43,327 nt of DNA, taken from assembly GCA_035529695.1 (NCBI GenBank), contig DATKWD010000054.1:1-43327 (forward strand). Direction: 5' to 3'. The stretch is from DATKWD01 sp035529695. GTDB lineage: Bacteria; Actinomycetota; Acidimicrobiia; Acidimicrobiales; Salinilacustritrichaceae. The translations under genes were made by a program, and so were the position numbers. This document shows positions 1 through 7,084 of this stretch, piece after piece (position 1 is the first letter of the stretch; each line of letters begins with the position of its first letter). The notes beneath the pieces were generated by a model, which ran no database searches, was not told where the DNA came from, and was given only the letters and a program-made list of their open reading frames with translations.

Positions 1-1
1 C

Positions 2-265
2 GGGTACGGATTCGAGACCTCGACGTGGATCGGCGTCGTGTTCACCGGCGTCTTTGCCAGCGCCCTGGCGTTCTCGCTCCAGAACTGGGGGCAGCGCACC
101 GTGGGTCCGTCCCGCGCCGCCATCCTGCTGGTGATGGAGCCCGTCTTCGCCGCCGCCATCGCCTGGATCGACGGCGAGCGTCTCGGCGCCGCGGCGCTCG
201 TCGGAGCGATGCTCATCATCGTGGCCGTGCTCATCAGCGAGCTGTCGCCCTCGAACGCGGCGTAG
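2..265 (+). CDS. EamA/DMT-family transporter, C-terminal part
   Basis: The frame is open from the first bases of the window, so the gene begins upstream; 87 residues are visible, ending at TAG 263-265. The sequence shows the end of the second EamA repeat: hydrophobic segments around FTGVFASALAFSLQNWGQR and ILLVMEPVFAAAIAWI, where the E-P-V-F-A motif in the penultimate helix is typical of drug/metabolite transporters (family knowledge). A final helix (AALVGAMLIIVAVLISEL) ends the protein. It is probably an inner-membrane exporter of small metabolites; the substrate cannot be told. A GTG at 38 is an internal codon, not the real start. Confidence 0.85.
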   Translation, partial: GYGFETSTWIGVVFTGVFASALAFSLQNWGQRTVGPSRAAILLVMEPVFAAAIAWIDGERLGAAALVGAMLIIVAVLISELSPSNAA

Positions 266-329
266 CGCCCAACCCCGCACGGAGTCCGCGTGCGATGTCG
301 CTCGGCTCCGACCGCTGGACGGCCTGGCG

Positions 330-1154
330 TCAGTGGTCGATCCGGATCGTGCCGACCAGGGCCGGGGCGGGGAACGCCACCGTGCCGTCGGTCGAGACGA
401 ACGATGCCAGGTCACGTTCGGCTCGGGTCACCAGGGCAGCTTCCCCCGCGTCGTCCACCAGGTCACTGAGGGTCCAGCCTCTGACGTCGGTGTGCACCCA
501 GTCGGCAATGGATGCGAACCGAGCCGTGCCGGCGAGCTCATCGACGCGGATGTCATCGCCGAGGGGGCTCAGGATCTCCCGGACGTCATCAGCCTCCCCC
601 AGCACGAACGGAGCCCGAAGGGCATCGGCCGCTTCTTCGCCGAGTTCGTCGTCGATCAACGCGACCATCGAGTCGTAGCCCGGAGTGCGGGACAGAGCGG
701 CCCAGGTCGCGATGGTGACCGTGCCGCCGTAGACGGTGACGCGAGCCATCTCGCTGAGGGCGGTGTCACGGTCGGTGAAGAACATGGCGGCGAACTGACT
801 GACGGTGTGATCGACGGAGTCGTCATCGATGGGGAGGGACTCGGCGGTGGCTGGCCGCCAGTCGATCGCTGGCTCCGACCGGCGAGCGACGGCGAGCATC
901 CCCTCGTTGGGGTCGACCCCGATCACGGCACCGTCGGGGCCCACTCGTCGGTGAGCAGCGACGGCGACGACCCCCGTTCCGCAGCCGACGTCGAGGACCC
1001 GGGCGCCGGCGCCGACCTGCGCGTGGTCGAGGACCTTCTCGGGGAACTGCCCGAACAGGGCTGGCACGAAGAACGCGTCGTAGATCTCCGCAGCAGCCGT
1101 GCTCACCTGCCCGCGCTCAGCCTCGGTGCTCGTCGTGTTCGGGTCGTCGGTCAT
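330..1154 (-). CDS. SAM-dependent class I methyltransferase
   Basis: This is a 274-residue cytosolic methyltransferase of the UbiE/Methyltransf_11 type. Motif I, VLDVGCGTG, lies at about residues 53-61, followed by an acidic strand end (VIGVDPNEGM) that should bind the SAM ribose, and an ATAESLPIDDDSVDHTVSQF segment typical of motifs II-III. The frame is open further upstream to 1268, but the ATG at 1154 gives a normal family N-terminus (MTDDPNTTST, then YDAFFVPALF), so I chose it; no strong Shine-Dalgarno is seen. The substrate is unknown. It is divergent from the ferritin-like operon that starts at 1397, so the region between them holds both promoters. Confidence 0.85.
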   Translation of the reverse strand: MTDDPNTTSTEAERGQVSTAAAEIYDAFFVPALFGQFPEKVLDHAQVGAGARVLDVGCGTGVVAVAAHRRVGPDGAVIGVDPNEGMLAVARRSEPAIDWRPATAESLPIDDDSVDHTVSQFAAMFFTDRDTALSEMARVTVYGGTVTIATWAALSRTPGYDSMVALIDDELGEEAADALRAPFVLGEADDVREILSPLGDDIRVDELAGTARFASIADWVHTDVRGWTLSDLVDDAGEAALVTRAERDLASFVSTDGTVAFPAPALVGTIRIDH

Positions 1155-1323
1155 GGAATCAAGTATCTGCCCATTCGCCAGCAGGCGGAAGTCATGGCCC
1201 GCGCGCCAAGTCGGCTCCACGAGGTTCTGGCTCTCGACAGGCGGGCGCAAGGCGCTGGGTGACGTCAACTACTGGTGGAACCTCGGCTGACCCCCTCGCC
1301 GATCGGGTGGTCCGGAAGGCTCC

Positions 1324-1339
1324 TTGACCGCAGGGTCAA
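1324..1339. promoter_or_regulatory. Palindromic operator candidate / -35 region
   Basis: TTGACC-GCAG-GGTCAA is a perfect 6-bp inverted repeat with a 4-bp spacer, 58 bp before the start of the ferritin-like operon. The left half also reads as a sigma-70 -35 hexamer; a weak -10 (GTAGTC or TAGTCT, 1349-1354) follows at 18-19 bp. A dimeric repressor bound here would cover the promoter. The regulator is not identifiable. Confidence 0.45.
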
Positions 1340-1396
1340 GTTGCCGGGTAGTCTCTCGATAACGCGCGTCATCGACTCCCAGGGGGAACGAGAACC

Positions 1397-2062
1397 ATGG
1401 CCGACCCGTCCAAGCCACGAGCGGCGTTCGCCCCGTGGGACCGGCGCGAGATTCCCGGGATCTTCAGCGTCGACGAATCCGCCAAGCGAGTCGGCCACTA
1501 CAAGTGGATCGAGATGAAGACCTTCGAGGTCATGGGTGGGTGGATCGCCACCGTGCCCGAACTCGACGTCAAGATGCGCCTCGGCGCCCACTGCTACCAC
1601 CACGCCTGGCACGCCGAGCTCTGGCACAAGCGGCTCCCCGAGCTGCGCGAGATGAACCAGGACCGACTCACCGAGCCGCCGAACGACGAACTGGTTGCCT
1701 TCGTCGACGCGATGACCGAGCCCGAGGCACCCGAGACCACCATCGAGAAGCTCGTCGGCGTCTACCGGGTGCTGATCCCGGCCAAGATCGCCGCGTACAC
1801 CTATCACCGCAACAACACCTCGACGATCACCGACGCGCCCACGATCCGTTCGCTCGAGTTCGCACTCAAGGACGAGTTCGAGGACTGGCGCGACGGCGAG
1901 ATGATTCTTCAGTCGTTGATCGAAACACCCGAAGAGATCGAGCGGGCGGCCGCTCATCAAGTGAAGCTCCAGAAGCTGATGCTGGCCGCCGGCGGGATCA
2001 CCGGCCCCGGCAGCATCGGCGACGCCTACGCATCGAATCAGCCCCAGGAGGCAATGGCATGA
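1397..2062 (+). CDS. Ferritin-like (DUF455-related) protein, diverged metal site
   Basis: A 221-residue soluble helical protein. Residues about 37-80 (HYKWIEMKTFEVMGGW, then LGAHCYHHAWHAELWHKRLPEL) resemble the first helix pair of DUF455/ferritin-like proteins, in which a helix with E and a second helix with ExxH bind iron. Here the second helix reads H-A-W-H, so the glutamate of ExxH appears replaced by histidine. A later acidic helix (ALKDEFEDWRDGEMIL) could give the second half of a bundle. It is the first gene of a three-gene operon and its TGA overlaps the next ATG (ATGA, 2059-2062). The pairing with an intact ferritin-like protein suggests a hetero-oligomer in which this is the accessory or altered-site subunit; that is inference. 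The function is unknown. Confidence 0.7.
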   Translation: MADPSKPRAAFAPWDRREIPGIFSVDESAKRVGHYKWIEMKTFEVMGGWIATVPELDVKMRLGAHCYHHAWHAELWHKRLPELREMNQDRLTEPPNDELVAFVDAMTEPEAPETTIEKLVGVYRVLIPAKIAAYTYHRNNTSTITDAPTIRSLEFALKDEFEDWRDGEMILQSLIETPEEIERAAAHQVKLQKLMLAAGGITGPGSIGDAYASNQPQEAMA

Positions 2063-2922
2063 GGAAGGCATTTCCCGTCGAGGACCTCGCCCGAGATGAC
2101 CGCTTCTCTCGCGTGCCGATCACCGAGCGCATGGCCGACCCTCGCACGGTCGGCGACCGTCGCACCGGCGGCGGCGGTCGGCTGACGCCCGACCGGCCCG
2201 ATGCTCCCGATGCTGCCCGCGCCCTGATGCACGGCATCTTCGTGGGCGAGATCCAGGCGCTCGAGGGCGCCGGGCGCACGTGCTGGGACTTCGAGGTCGG
2301 CAGTGGCTCGACCGGAGGTGGCGCGGCAACCAAGGACGACGACACCTCGGTTCCCTTCGAGCTCAAGCTCGACATGGCACGCCAGTGCTGGGACGAGGCT
2401 CGCCACTGCGAGATCAGCCTCAAGTTGGGCGACTGGATGGGCACCGAGGTGGGCGAGTTCTCCGAGAACACGTTCCTCTACGAGGCCGCCTGCAACCCCG
2501 ACCCGATTCTCCGACTGACCGGTGTCAACCGGGCGCTCGAGGGTCTGGCCATCGACGTCTTCAACACCATGAAGGAGTTCGGCGACATCGCCGGCGATCC
2601 GATGCTCGAGTACTGCGAGGACTGGATGCTCGCCGACGAGGTGACCCACGTGAAGATGGGCTCCGACTGGCTCCGGCGCATCACCGCCGACGACCCTGAA
2701 CGACTCAAGACCGCCCTCGAGTTCCAGAAGGTCGTCGACAAGCTGTTCAGCCTCGGAGGCTTCCGTGGTGAAGACGAGGACTCCCCCGTGCGCCTGGCTC
2801 GCCGGTTCCGCGAGCTGGCGGGGTTCGCCGACGAGGAGATCGACGAGATCGCCGAGATCGCCCATGAGGCGAAGCTCGAGAACGACGCCCGGGTCGCGAA
2901 ACTCCAAGCTGCGCAGAGCTGA
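2059..2922 (+). CDS. Ferritin-like di-iron protein (DUF455 family)
   Basis: A 287-residue protein with the four-helix pattern of a di-iron ferritin-like oxidase. EIQALEG supplies a first glutamate, DEARH gives ExxH, ALEGLAIDVFNTM supplies another glutamate, and DEVTHVKMG gives a second ExxH-like D-E-x-x-H. This order and the text HGIFVGEIQALEG resemble DUF455 (COG2833). The start is the ATG of an ATGA overlap with the preceding gene, so the two are translationally coupled. The long open frame upstream of 2059 is only a shadow. A role in O2-dependent oxidation or iron handling is expected from the family, but the substrate is unknown. The third gene follows with a TGATG overlap at 2920-2924. 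Confidence 0.75.
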   Translation: MRKAFPVEDLARDDRFSRVPITERMADPRTVGDRRTGGGGRLTPDRPDAPDAARALMHGIFVGEIQALEGAGRTCWDFEVGSGSTGGGAATKDDDTSVPFELKLDMARQCWDEARHCEISLKLGDWMGTEVGEFSENTFLYEAACNPDPILRLTGVNRALEGLAIDVFNTMKEFGDIAGDPMLEYCEDWMLADEVTHVKMGSDWLRRITADDPERLKTALEFQKVVDKLFSLGGFRGEDEDSPVRLARRFRELAGFADEEIDEIAEIAHEAKLENDARVAKLQAAQS

Positions 2923-3476
2923 TGCCGACCGAGGTCACCCCTCCGGAGTTCAACAACGTCGAGTACGACGCGGCCGAGATCGCTGCCCTCGCCGACGACT
3001 TGGCGACCAAGATCGGGATCCCCGCAGATGCGGTCATCAAGATCTCCGTCAACGAGATGACCCCGCTCGGACGAGTCGAGGTGACGTCGCTCGATCCCAT
3101 CACGATCACCGCTGAGTCGGGCGCGTTCGAGAACCCGAAGAAGCCCCGCACGTTCAGCGCCCATGGGACGACCGACGTCCTCGGGCGGGTGCTGTTCCGG
3201 ACACGCGATGCGATCGACGCGGCGTTCGGCGACCCCCCGGCCGAGAGCGACCTGACCATCGCGCAGCACACGGCGTGGGACACCTACGCCATGGGCCGGA
3301 TGGAGCGCCTCGGACACGACTCACAACGCCAGCGGCGGCTCTACCACTTCCGCAACCGCCACGGCTTCACCGATGCAGCCGACGCGGCGTTCGAAGCCCT
3401 CTGGTCCGGCGAGAATCTCACCTGGGCAGACGTGGACGGCCACAGCCAGAAGGCACTCGCAGTCAAACCCGACTGA
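2922..3476 (+). CDS. Unrecognised protein, third gene of ferritin-like operon
   Basis: A 184-residue soluble protein that I do not recognise. The N-terminal half is beta-rich (IKISVNEMTPLGRVEVTS, then PITITAESGAFEN) and the C-terminal half is helical and basic (GRMERLGHDSQRQRRLYHFRNRHGF), ending with WADVDGHSQKALAVKPD. There is no signal peptide, membrane segment or cysteine pair. The start ATG shares its A with the stop of the upstream gene (TGATG), which points to a tight stoichiometric operon with the two ferritin-like proteins. It could be a partner or assembly subunit. The operon ends at the palindromic repeat at 3485-3533, which probably also serves as its terminator. Confidence 0.75.
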   Translation: MPTEVTPPEFNNVEYDAAEIAALADDLATKIGIPADAVIKISVNEMTPLGRVEVTSLDPITITAESGAFENPKKPRTFSAHGTTDVLGRVLFRTRDAIDAAFGDPPAESDLTIAQHTAWDTYAMGRMERLGHDSQRQRRLYHFRNRHGFTDAADAAFEALWSGENLTWADVDGHSQKALAVKPD

Positions 3477-3484
3477 GATCCCAC

Positions 3485-3533
3485 GATCTTCGTTGCTCTC
3501 CGACCAATAGTTGGCTGAAGAGCAACGAAGATC
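3485..3533. repeat. Palindromic intergenic repeat, copy 1
   Basis: The arms GATCTTCGTTGCTCT (3485-3499) and its exact reverse complement (3519-3533) enclose a second small palindrome CCAATAGTTGG (3504-3514). The element sits between two convergent genes and could fold into a 15-bp stem in either direction, so it may act as a bidirectional terminator. Related copies are at 14418, 34228 and 41747. Confidence 0.9.
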
Positions 3534-3540
3534 CTGATGG

Positions 3541-3855
3541 TCAGTTGAGGTCGTGGGCGCTGATGCCTTCGAGCAGATCGATGTGCGGCGGCTTGCCCAG
3601 CAGACCTTGGCACGACGTGGCCATCTCGACCATCTCGGGTGAATCGAAGTGCGCCTGCTGGGACTGCGGCGACTCCCACTTCTCGACGATGACGAACCGC
3701 CCCGGCGTCGTGACCGATGCCGCCAGATCGATGTTTCGGCAGCCGTCATGGCCCCGCGAGAGCACCACGTACTTGGCGAGGACCTTCATCAACGCCTCGG
3801 CATCGGTGGCGTCGAAGCTCATCGAGACCATCGTCAACTCAACTTCGTCGGTCAT
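3541..3855 (-). CDS. Antibiotic biosynthesis monooxygenase (ABM)-domain protein
   Basis: A 104-residue dimeric alpha-beta barrel type protein. The pattern TMVSMSFDATDAEALMKVLAKYV, then GCRNIDLAASVTTPGRFVIVEKWESPQSQQAHFDSPEM, is typical of ABM/YgiN-like domains: the central V-x-x-W/E strand is followed by a helix carrying an H-F pair. I chose the ATG at 3855; the frame is open to 3897, but the extra residues do not look coding. ABM proteins act as cofactor-free quinol oxygenases or heme-degrading enzymes, and the substrate here is unknown. The stop lies 8 bp from palindromic repeat copy 1. Confidence 0.8.
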   Translation of the reverse strand: MTDEVELTMVSMSFDATDAEALMKVLAKYVVLSRGHDGCRNIDLAASVTTPGRFVIVEKWESPQSQQAHFDSPEMVEMATSCQGLLGKPPHIDLLEGISAHDLN

Positions 3856-3927
3856 CTTCGGCAACCTAGCTGCCCAGGAACCACGGGCTTCTAGCACACC
3901 GAATCACGGAAATCGGGGATCTCCAGT

Positions 3928-3955
3928 TTGGAGGACTTGACCTCATCGGTATCGT
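3928..3955 (+). promoter_or_regulatory. Weak promoter candidate for the sigma factor gene
   Basis: TTGGAG (3928-3933) and TATCGT (3950-3955) are spaced by 16 bp and end 25 bp before the ATG of the sigma factor gene. Another -35-like TTGACC at 3937 has no matching -10. Confidence 0.25.
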
Positions 3956-3979
3956 GTTCAACACCGCCGTGCCACGGCG

Positions 3980-4978
3980 ATGTCTGTACGCGTTCTCAGA
4001 ACGCGCTCTGTCCCGTCGATCGACAAGAAGGTGCAACCCTTGGCCAAGGAGCGTGCGGAGCGCGACGAGGAAGACCTCGTCCGGCTCTATCTGACTGACA
4101 TCGGGCAGTACCCGTTGCTGACCAAGGACGATGAAGTCCGTCTTGCCCAGGCCATCGAGGCCGGCAACGAGGCCCGCCTCGAACTCGACGCGGGCGGCAA
4201 GGACATCACCCCGGCCAAGAAGCGCGAGCTGCGCAAGAAGTCGCGCCAGGGCGACCGGGCCGAGCGCACGTTCGTGCAGTCGAACCTCCGCCTGGTGGTG
4301 TCGATCGCCAAGAAGTACCAGGCCTCGGGCCTCCCCCTGCTCGACCTCATCCAGGAGGGCAACCTCGGCCTCATGCACGCCGTCGAGAAGTTCGATTGGC
4401 GCAAGGGCTTCAAGTTCTCGACCTACGCCACGTGGTGGATCCGTCAGGCGATCACCCGCGGTATCGCCAACACCGGGCGCACCATCCGCCTCCCGGTGCA
4501 CGCCGGCGACACCCTGGCCCGGCTCCAGAAGGCTCGTGCCCGCCTCGAGCTGAAGCTCGGTCGCCCAGCGACGCTCGCCGAGCTCTCGATCGAGGTCGAG
4601 ATGCCCGAAGAGAAGGTCACTGAGGCCCTCCGGTTCGCCGCCGAGCCGCTGTCGCTGTCCGAGCCGCTGCGAGAGGACGGCGACGCCGAGCTCGGCGACG
4701 TGGTCGAGGACCGTTCGGCCGAATCGCCGTTCGAGACGGCCGCCACGGCCCTCCTCCCCGAGGAGATCAGCCGCCTGTTGGCTCCCCTCGACGAGCGCGA
4801 GCGCGAGATCCTCAAGCTCCGCTTCGGCCTCGACCGAGGCGAGCCCCGCACGCTCGAAGAGGTCGGAGAGCACTTCAACCTCACCCGTGAGCGGATCCGC
4901 CAGATCGAAGCCCGCGCCATGAGCAAGCTGCGGCACCCCAGCAGCGACACTGGCGCCCGCGACCTCTTGGCGGTCTGA
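3980..4978 (+). CDS. RNA polymerase sigma factor, sigma-70 group 2 (SigB/HrdB-like)
   Basis: A 332-residue sigma factor. Region 1.2 (DLVRLYLTDIGQYPLLTKDDE) is near residue 32. Regions 2.1-2.4 include FVQSNLRLVVSIAKKY, then LIQEGNLGLMHAVEKFDW and FKFSTYATWWIRQAITR. Region 3 follows (GRPATLAELS), and region 4 carries EVGEHFNLTRERIRQIEARA, the -35-reading helix-turn-helix. It lacks the long acidic region 1.1 of a housekeeping sigma and is short, so group 2 is likely, although a second primary sigma in this genome would be needed to settle it. I took the ATG at 3980; in-frame GTG 4031 and TTG 4040 (after GACAAGAAG) are alternatives. A selenocysteine tRNA begins 13 bp after its stop and may be cotranscribed. 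Confidence 0.93.
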   Translation: MSVRVLRTRSVPSIDKKVQPLAKERAERDEEDLVRLYLTDIGQYPLLTKDDEVRLAQAIEAGNEARLELDAGGKDITPAKKRELRKKSRQGDRAERTFVQSNLRLVVSIAKKYQASGLPLLDLIQEGNLGLMHAVEKFDWRKGFKFSTYATWWIRQAITRGIANTGRTIRLPVHAGDTLARLQKARARLELKLGRPATLAELSIEVEMPEEKVTEALRFAAEPLSLSEPLREDGDAELGDVVEDRSAESPFETAATALLPEEISRLLAPLDEREREILKLRFGLDRGEPRTLEEVGEHFNLTRERIRQIEARAMSKLRHPSSDTGARDLLAV

Positions 4979-4990
4979 GTCATCAGTTCT

Positions 4991-5086
4991 GGAGGTGTCC
5001 GAGTACCTGGTGGGCTCCGCCGCCTTCAAAGCGGTTGGCACGGGCGATCCCCGTGCGGCGGGTTCGATTCCCGTCCACCTCCGCCA
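4991..5086 (+). tRNA. selC: tRNA-Sec (anticodon UCA)
   Basis: The 96-nt RNA has the acceptor stem GGAGGTG/CACCTCC, discriminator G and an encoded CCA end (5084-5086). The anticodon loop CTTCAAA (anticodon TCA) sits on the stem GCCGC/GCGGT. A long variable arm has the 7-bp stem GCACGGG/CCCGTGC, and the T arm contains GGTTCGATT. The TCA anticodon reads UGA, and the loop CTTCAAA, long variable arm and size match bacterial SelC as known from the family. It implies that the genome makes selenoproteins. No selA, selB or selD lies in this window, and I found no in-frame UGA selenoprotein here. Confidence 0.9.
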
Positions 5087-5116
5087 TCCCTTGACACAGG
5101 GTCTACAGTCATCCCC

Positions 5117-5191
5117 GTGAAGAAACTCCTCCTCCTGGTCATCCTCATTGCACTCGCGGTCATGGCCGCCAAGAAGGTGCAGGACATCTAG
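5117..5191 (+). CDS. 24-residue single-pass membrane peptide
   Basis: GTG at 5117 opens a 24-codon frame ending at TAG 5189-5191. The product has a basic start (MKK), an uninterrupted hydrophobic segment of about 16 residues (LLLLVILIALAVMAA) and a charged tail (KKVQDI), as expected for a small single-pass membrane peptide with its C-terminus outside or in the cytosol. It lies 30 bp after the selenocysteine tRNA and 110 bp before the tad operon. Small proteins of the MKKLLxL type are common in Actinobacteria, but I cannot name a function. No convincing ribosome binding site is seen, so translation is uncertain. Confidence 0.5.
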   Translation: MKKLLLLVILIALAVMAAKKVQDI

Positions 5192-5301
5192 TCCTGAGGG
5201 ACTCGGTCACGAGTTCCGACATCTGACCACTCCTCGTCGGCGTTCGGCCGGCGTGCTCGCCGCTCACGCGGACTCTGACGTCTCTCGTTCAGGAGTTCCC
5301 C

Positions 5302-5946
5302 GTGATCATCGCCTGTTGGGCCGCCAAGGGCGGGAGCGGCACCACGGTCGTCGCCTGTGCGCTCGCCTTGGTCGCAGCTCGCCGGGGTGCCGCGCGCGCC
5401 GTGCTCTGTGACCTCGACGGCGACGCCGCTGCCTGCCTGGGCATCGCCGAGCCCGCCGGGCCCGGCCTGACCGACCTGCTGGCCGGCCTCGACTCGGTCC
5501 CTCCCGATGCCATCGGCCAGCTGCTGGTCGAGGTGGCACCCGGCCTCGACCTGCTCCCCCGCGGACGTTCGTCGCTGACCGCCGATGCGCGGACCGTCCT
5601 CGGGCTCCTCGATGCCCTCCCGGGGACGGTCATCGTCGACGCCGGCACCCGACCGGACGGCTCGGCAGCCGACGTCGTGCGGGGCGCGGACCGGTCGGTG
5701 CTGGTGACCCGTCCGTGCTACCTCGCGCTGCGCCACGCGCTCGATGCCGACCATCGGCCGAGCGAGGTCGTGATGGTCGACGAGCCGGGCCGAGCACTCG
5801 GTGCCTCCGACGTCGAGGCCGCGCTCGGCGTGCCCGTCCGTGCCACGGTCGTCTTCGACCCCGCCATCGCTCGAGCCGTCGATGCCGGCATCCTGCGGAG
5901 CCGTCTGCCGCGCAAGCTGCAGCGAGCCCTCGATGACGCTGCCTGA
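5302..5946 (+). CDS. TadZ/CpaE-like MinD-family ATPase of tad pilus
   Basis: A 214-residue ParA/MinD-type protein and the first gene of the tad operon. The deviant Walker A is KGGSGTT (residues 9-15), where the usual second lysine is threonine, as seen in many CpaE/TadZ proteins; LCDLDGD (about 35-41) matches the second conserved Asp element, and VIVDAGTRPDG is the Walker B-like strand. TadZ proteins position the pilus machine at the pole (family knowledge). It is short because it has no N-terminal receiver-like domain. GTG 5302 follows AGGAG (5291-5295), a good ribosome binding site. The stop overlaps the start of tadA by 14 bp, indicating coupling. Confidence 0.85.
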   Translation: MIIACWAAKGGSGTTVVACALALVAARRGAARAVLCDLDGDAAACLGIAEPAGPGLTDLLAGLDSVPPDAIGQLLVEVAPGLDLLPRGRSSLTADARTVLGLLDALPGTVIVDAGTRPDGSAADVVRGADRSVLVTRPCYLALRHALDADHRPSEVVMVDEPGRALGASDVEAALGVPVRATVVFDPAIARAVDAGILRSRLPRKLQRALDDAA

Positions 5947-7084
5947 CGTCGCGTCGGCGCACTCGGTCGAAGATCTGGCCACCGAGCTCCATCGTCTCGT
6001 CGTCGCTGGTCACCTCGATCCGGCGGGCGATCGCAGTGCTGTGCTCGACGAGCTCAGGCGTCTCGCCCCGCTGCTCGGCGCGGCCGAGGAGGTCCAGGTG
6101 CTGGCCAAAGTCGCCGACCGGGTGGCCGGGTTGGGATCGCTGGCGAGCCTGCTCGGCTCAGACGACATCACCGACGTGCTGGTCAACGGACCGGGCCGAG
6201 TCTGGGTCGAGCAACAGGGCAGCCTCGTCGAGACCGACGTGGTCATCGGGGAGGACGAGATCCGTCGCATCGTCGAGCGGATCACGGCTCCGAGCGGACG
6301 ACGCGTCGATCTCCGGAACCCGATCGTCGACCTCCGCCTCCTCGACGGTTCTCGAGCTCATGTCGTCCTTCCTCCGGTCGCCGTCGACGGGCCCTACCTG
6401 ACGATCCGTCGCTTCGGACCACACGTCGTCCCGCTCGGCGACTTCGCCCCGGCTGAGGTGGTCGAGCTGCTGGTCCAGGCGATCGACGATCGGTGCAACC
6501 TCGTCGTGAGTGGCGGAACCGGGAGCGGCAAGACGACGCTGCTCAACGCGCTGTGCGGCCACCTCGGACCTTCCGAGCGCACGGTCACCATCGAAGACGC
6601 CGCCGAACTCAGGCTGCCCGGCGACCACGTCGTCCGCCTCGAGTGCCGGCCCGAGACGAGCGACGGACTCACCGCCGTCACGATCGGCGACCTCGTGCGG
6701 GCGTCGCTGCGGATGCGACCTGACCGACTCATCGTCGGCGAGGTCCGCGGCTCCGAAGCCATCGACATGTTGTGGGCGATGAACACCGGGCACGACGGGT
6801 CGATGACGACCTGCCATGCCAACAGCCCAGTCGATGCGTTGCGCCGCCTCGAGGCCATGGCCCTCAGCGCTCGATCCGGGCTCGACGGTGCCGGAATCCG
6901 TCAGCGAATCCACACTGCAGTCGATCTGATCGTGCAACTCGGGCGACGGTCCGACGGGCGACGCCACATCACCTCGATCGTCGAGCCGGCCCTCGGCCCC
7001 GACCTCGGCGCCATCGTCGGACCGATCGCCGATGCCGACGGTGTCGTCGGCGAGCGATCCCGGCCGAGCCGACGAATCGTATGA
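5933..7084 (+). CDS. tadA: TadA/CpaF-type secretion ATPase
   Basis: A 383-residue type II/IV secretion hexameric ATPase that drives Flp pilus assembly. It shows Walker A GGTGSGKTT (194-202), the Asp box around TIEDAAEL (219-226), Walker B LIVGEVRG (266-273) and the His box MTTCHAN (291-297). The N-terminal part (LLGSDDITDVLVNGPGRVWVE) is the typical CpaF substrate-docking lobe. I chose ATG 5933 because the longer frame starting at 5801 is a shadow of the preceding gene. The C-terminus is short and Arg-rich. The stop TGA forms an ATGA overlap with tadB. This is unrelated to the tRNA deaminase TadA at 22048. Confidence 0.93.
   Translation: MTLPDVASAHSVEDLATELHRLVVAGHLDPAGDRSAVLDELRRLAPLLGAAEEVQVLAKVADRVAGLGSLASLLGSDDITDVLVNGPGRVWVEQQGSLVETDVVIGEDEIRRIVERITAPSGRRVDLRNPIVDLRLLDGSRAHVVLPPVAVDGPYLTIRRFGPHVVPLGDFAPAEVVELLVQAIDDRCNLVVSGGTGSGKTTLLNALCGHLGPSERTVTIEDAAELRLPGDHVVRLECRPETSDGLTAVTIGDLVRASLRMRPDRLIVGEVRGSEAIDMLWAMNTGHDGSMTTCHANSPVDALRRLEAMALSARSGLDGAGIRQRIHTAVDLIVQLGRRSDGRRHITSIVEPALGPDLGAIVGPIADADGVVGERSRPSRRIV

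Noticed and set aside
333..1262. Plus-strand frame of 309 codons opposite the methyltransferase
   Set aside because: It is a shadow: the minus strand carries a clear methyltransferase with motif I.
5091..5120. TTGACA after tRNA-Sec as a promoter for the small membrane peptide
   Set aside because: No -10 hexamer lies 16-19 bp downstream; the TACAGT present is only 7 bp away.
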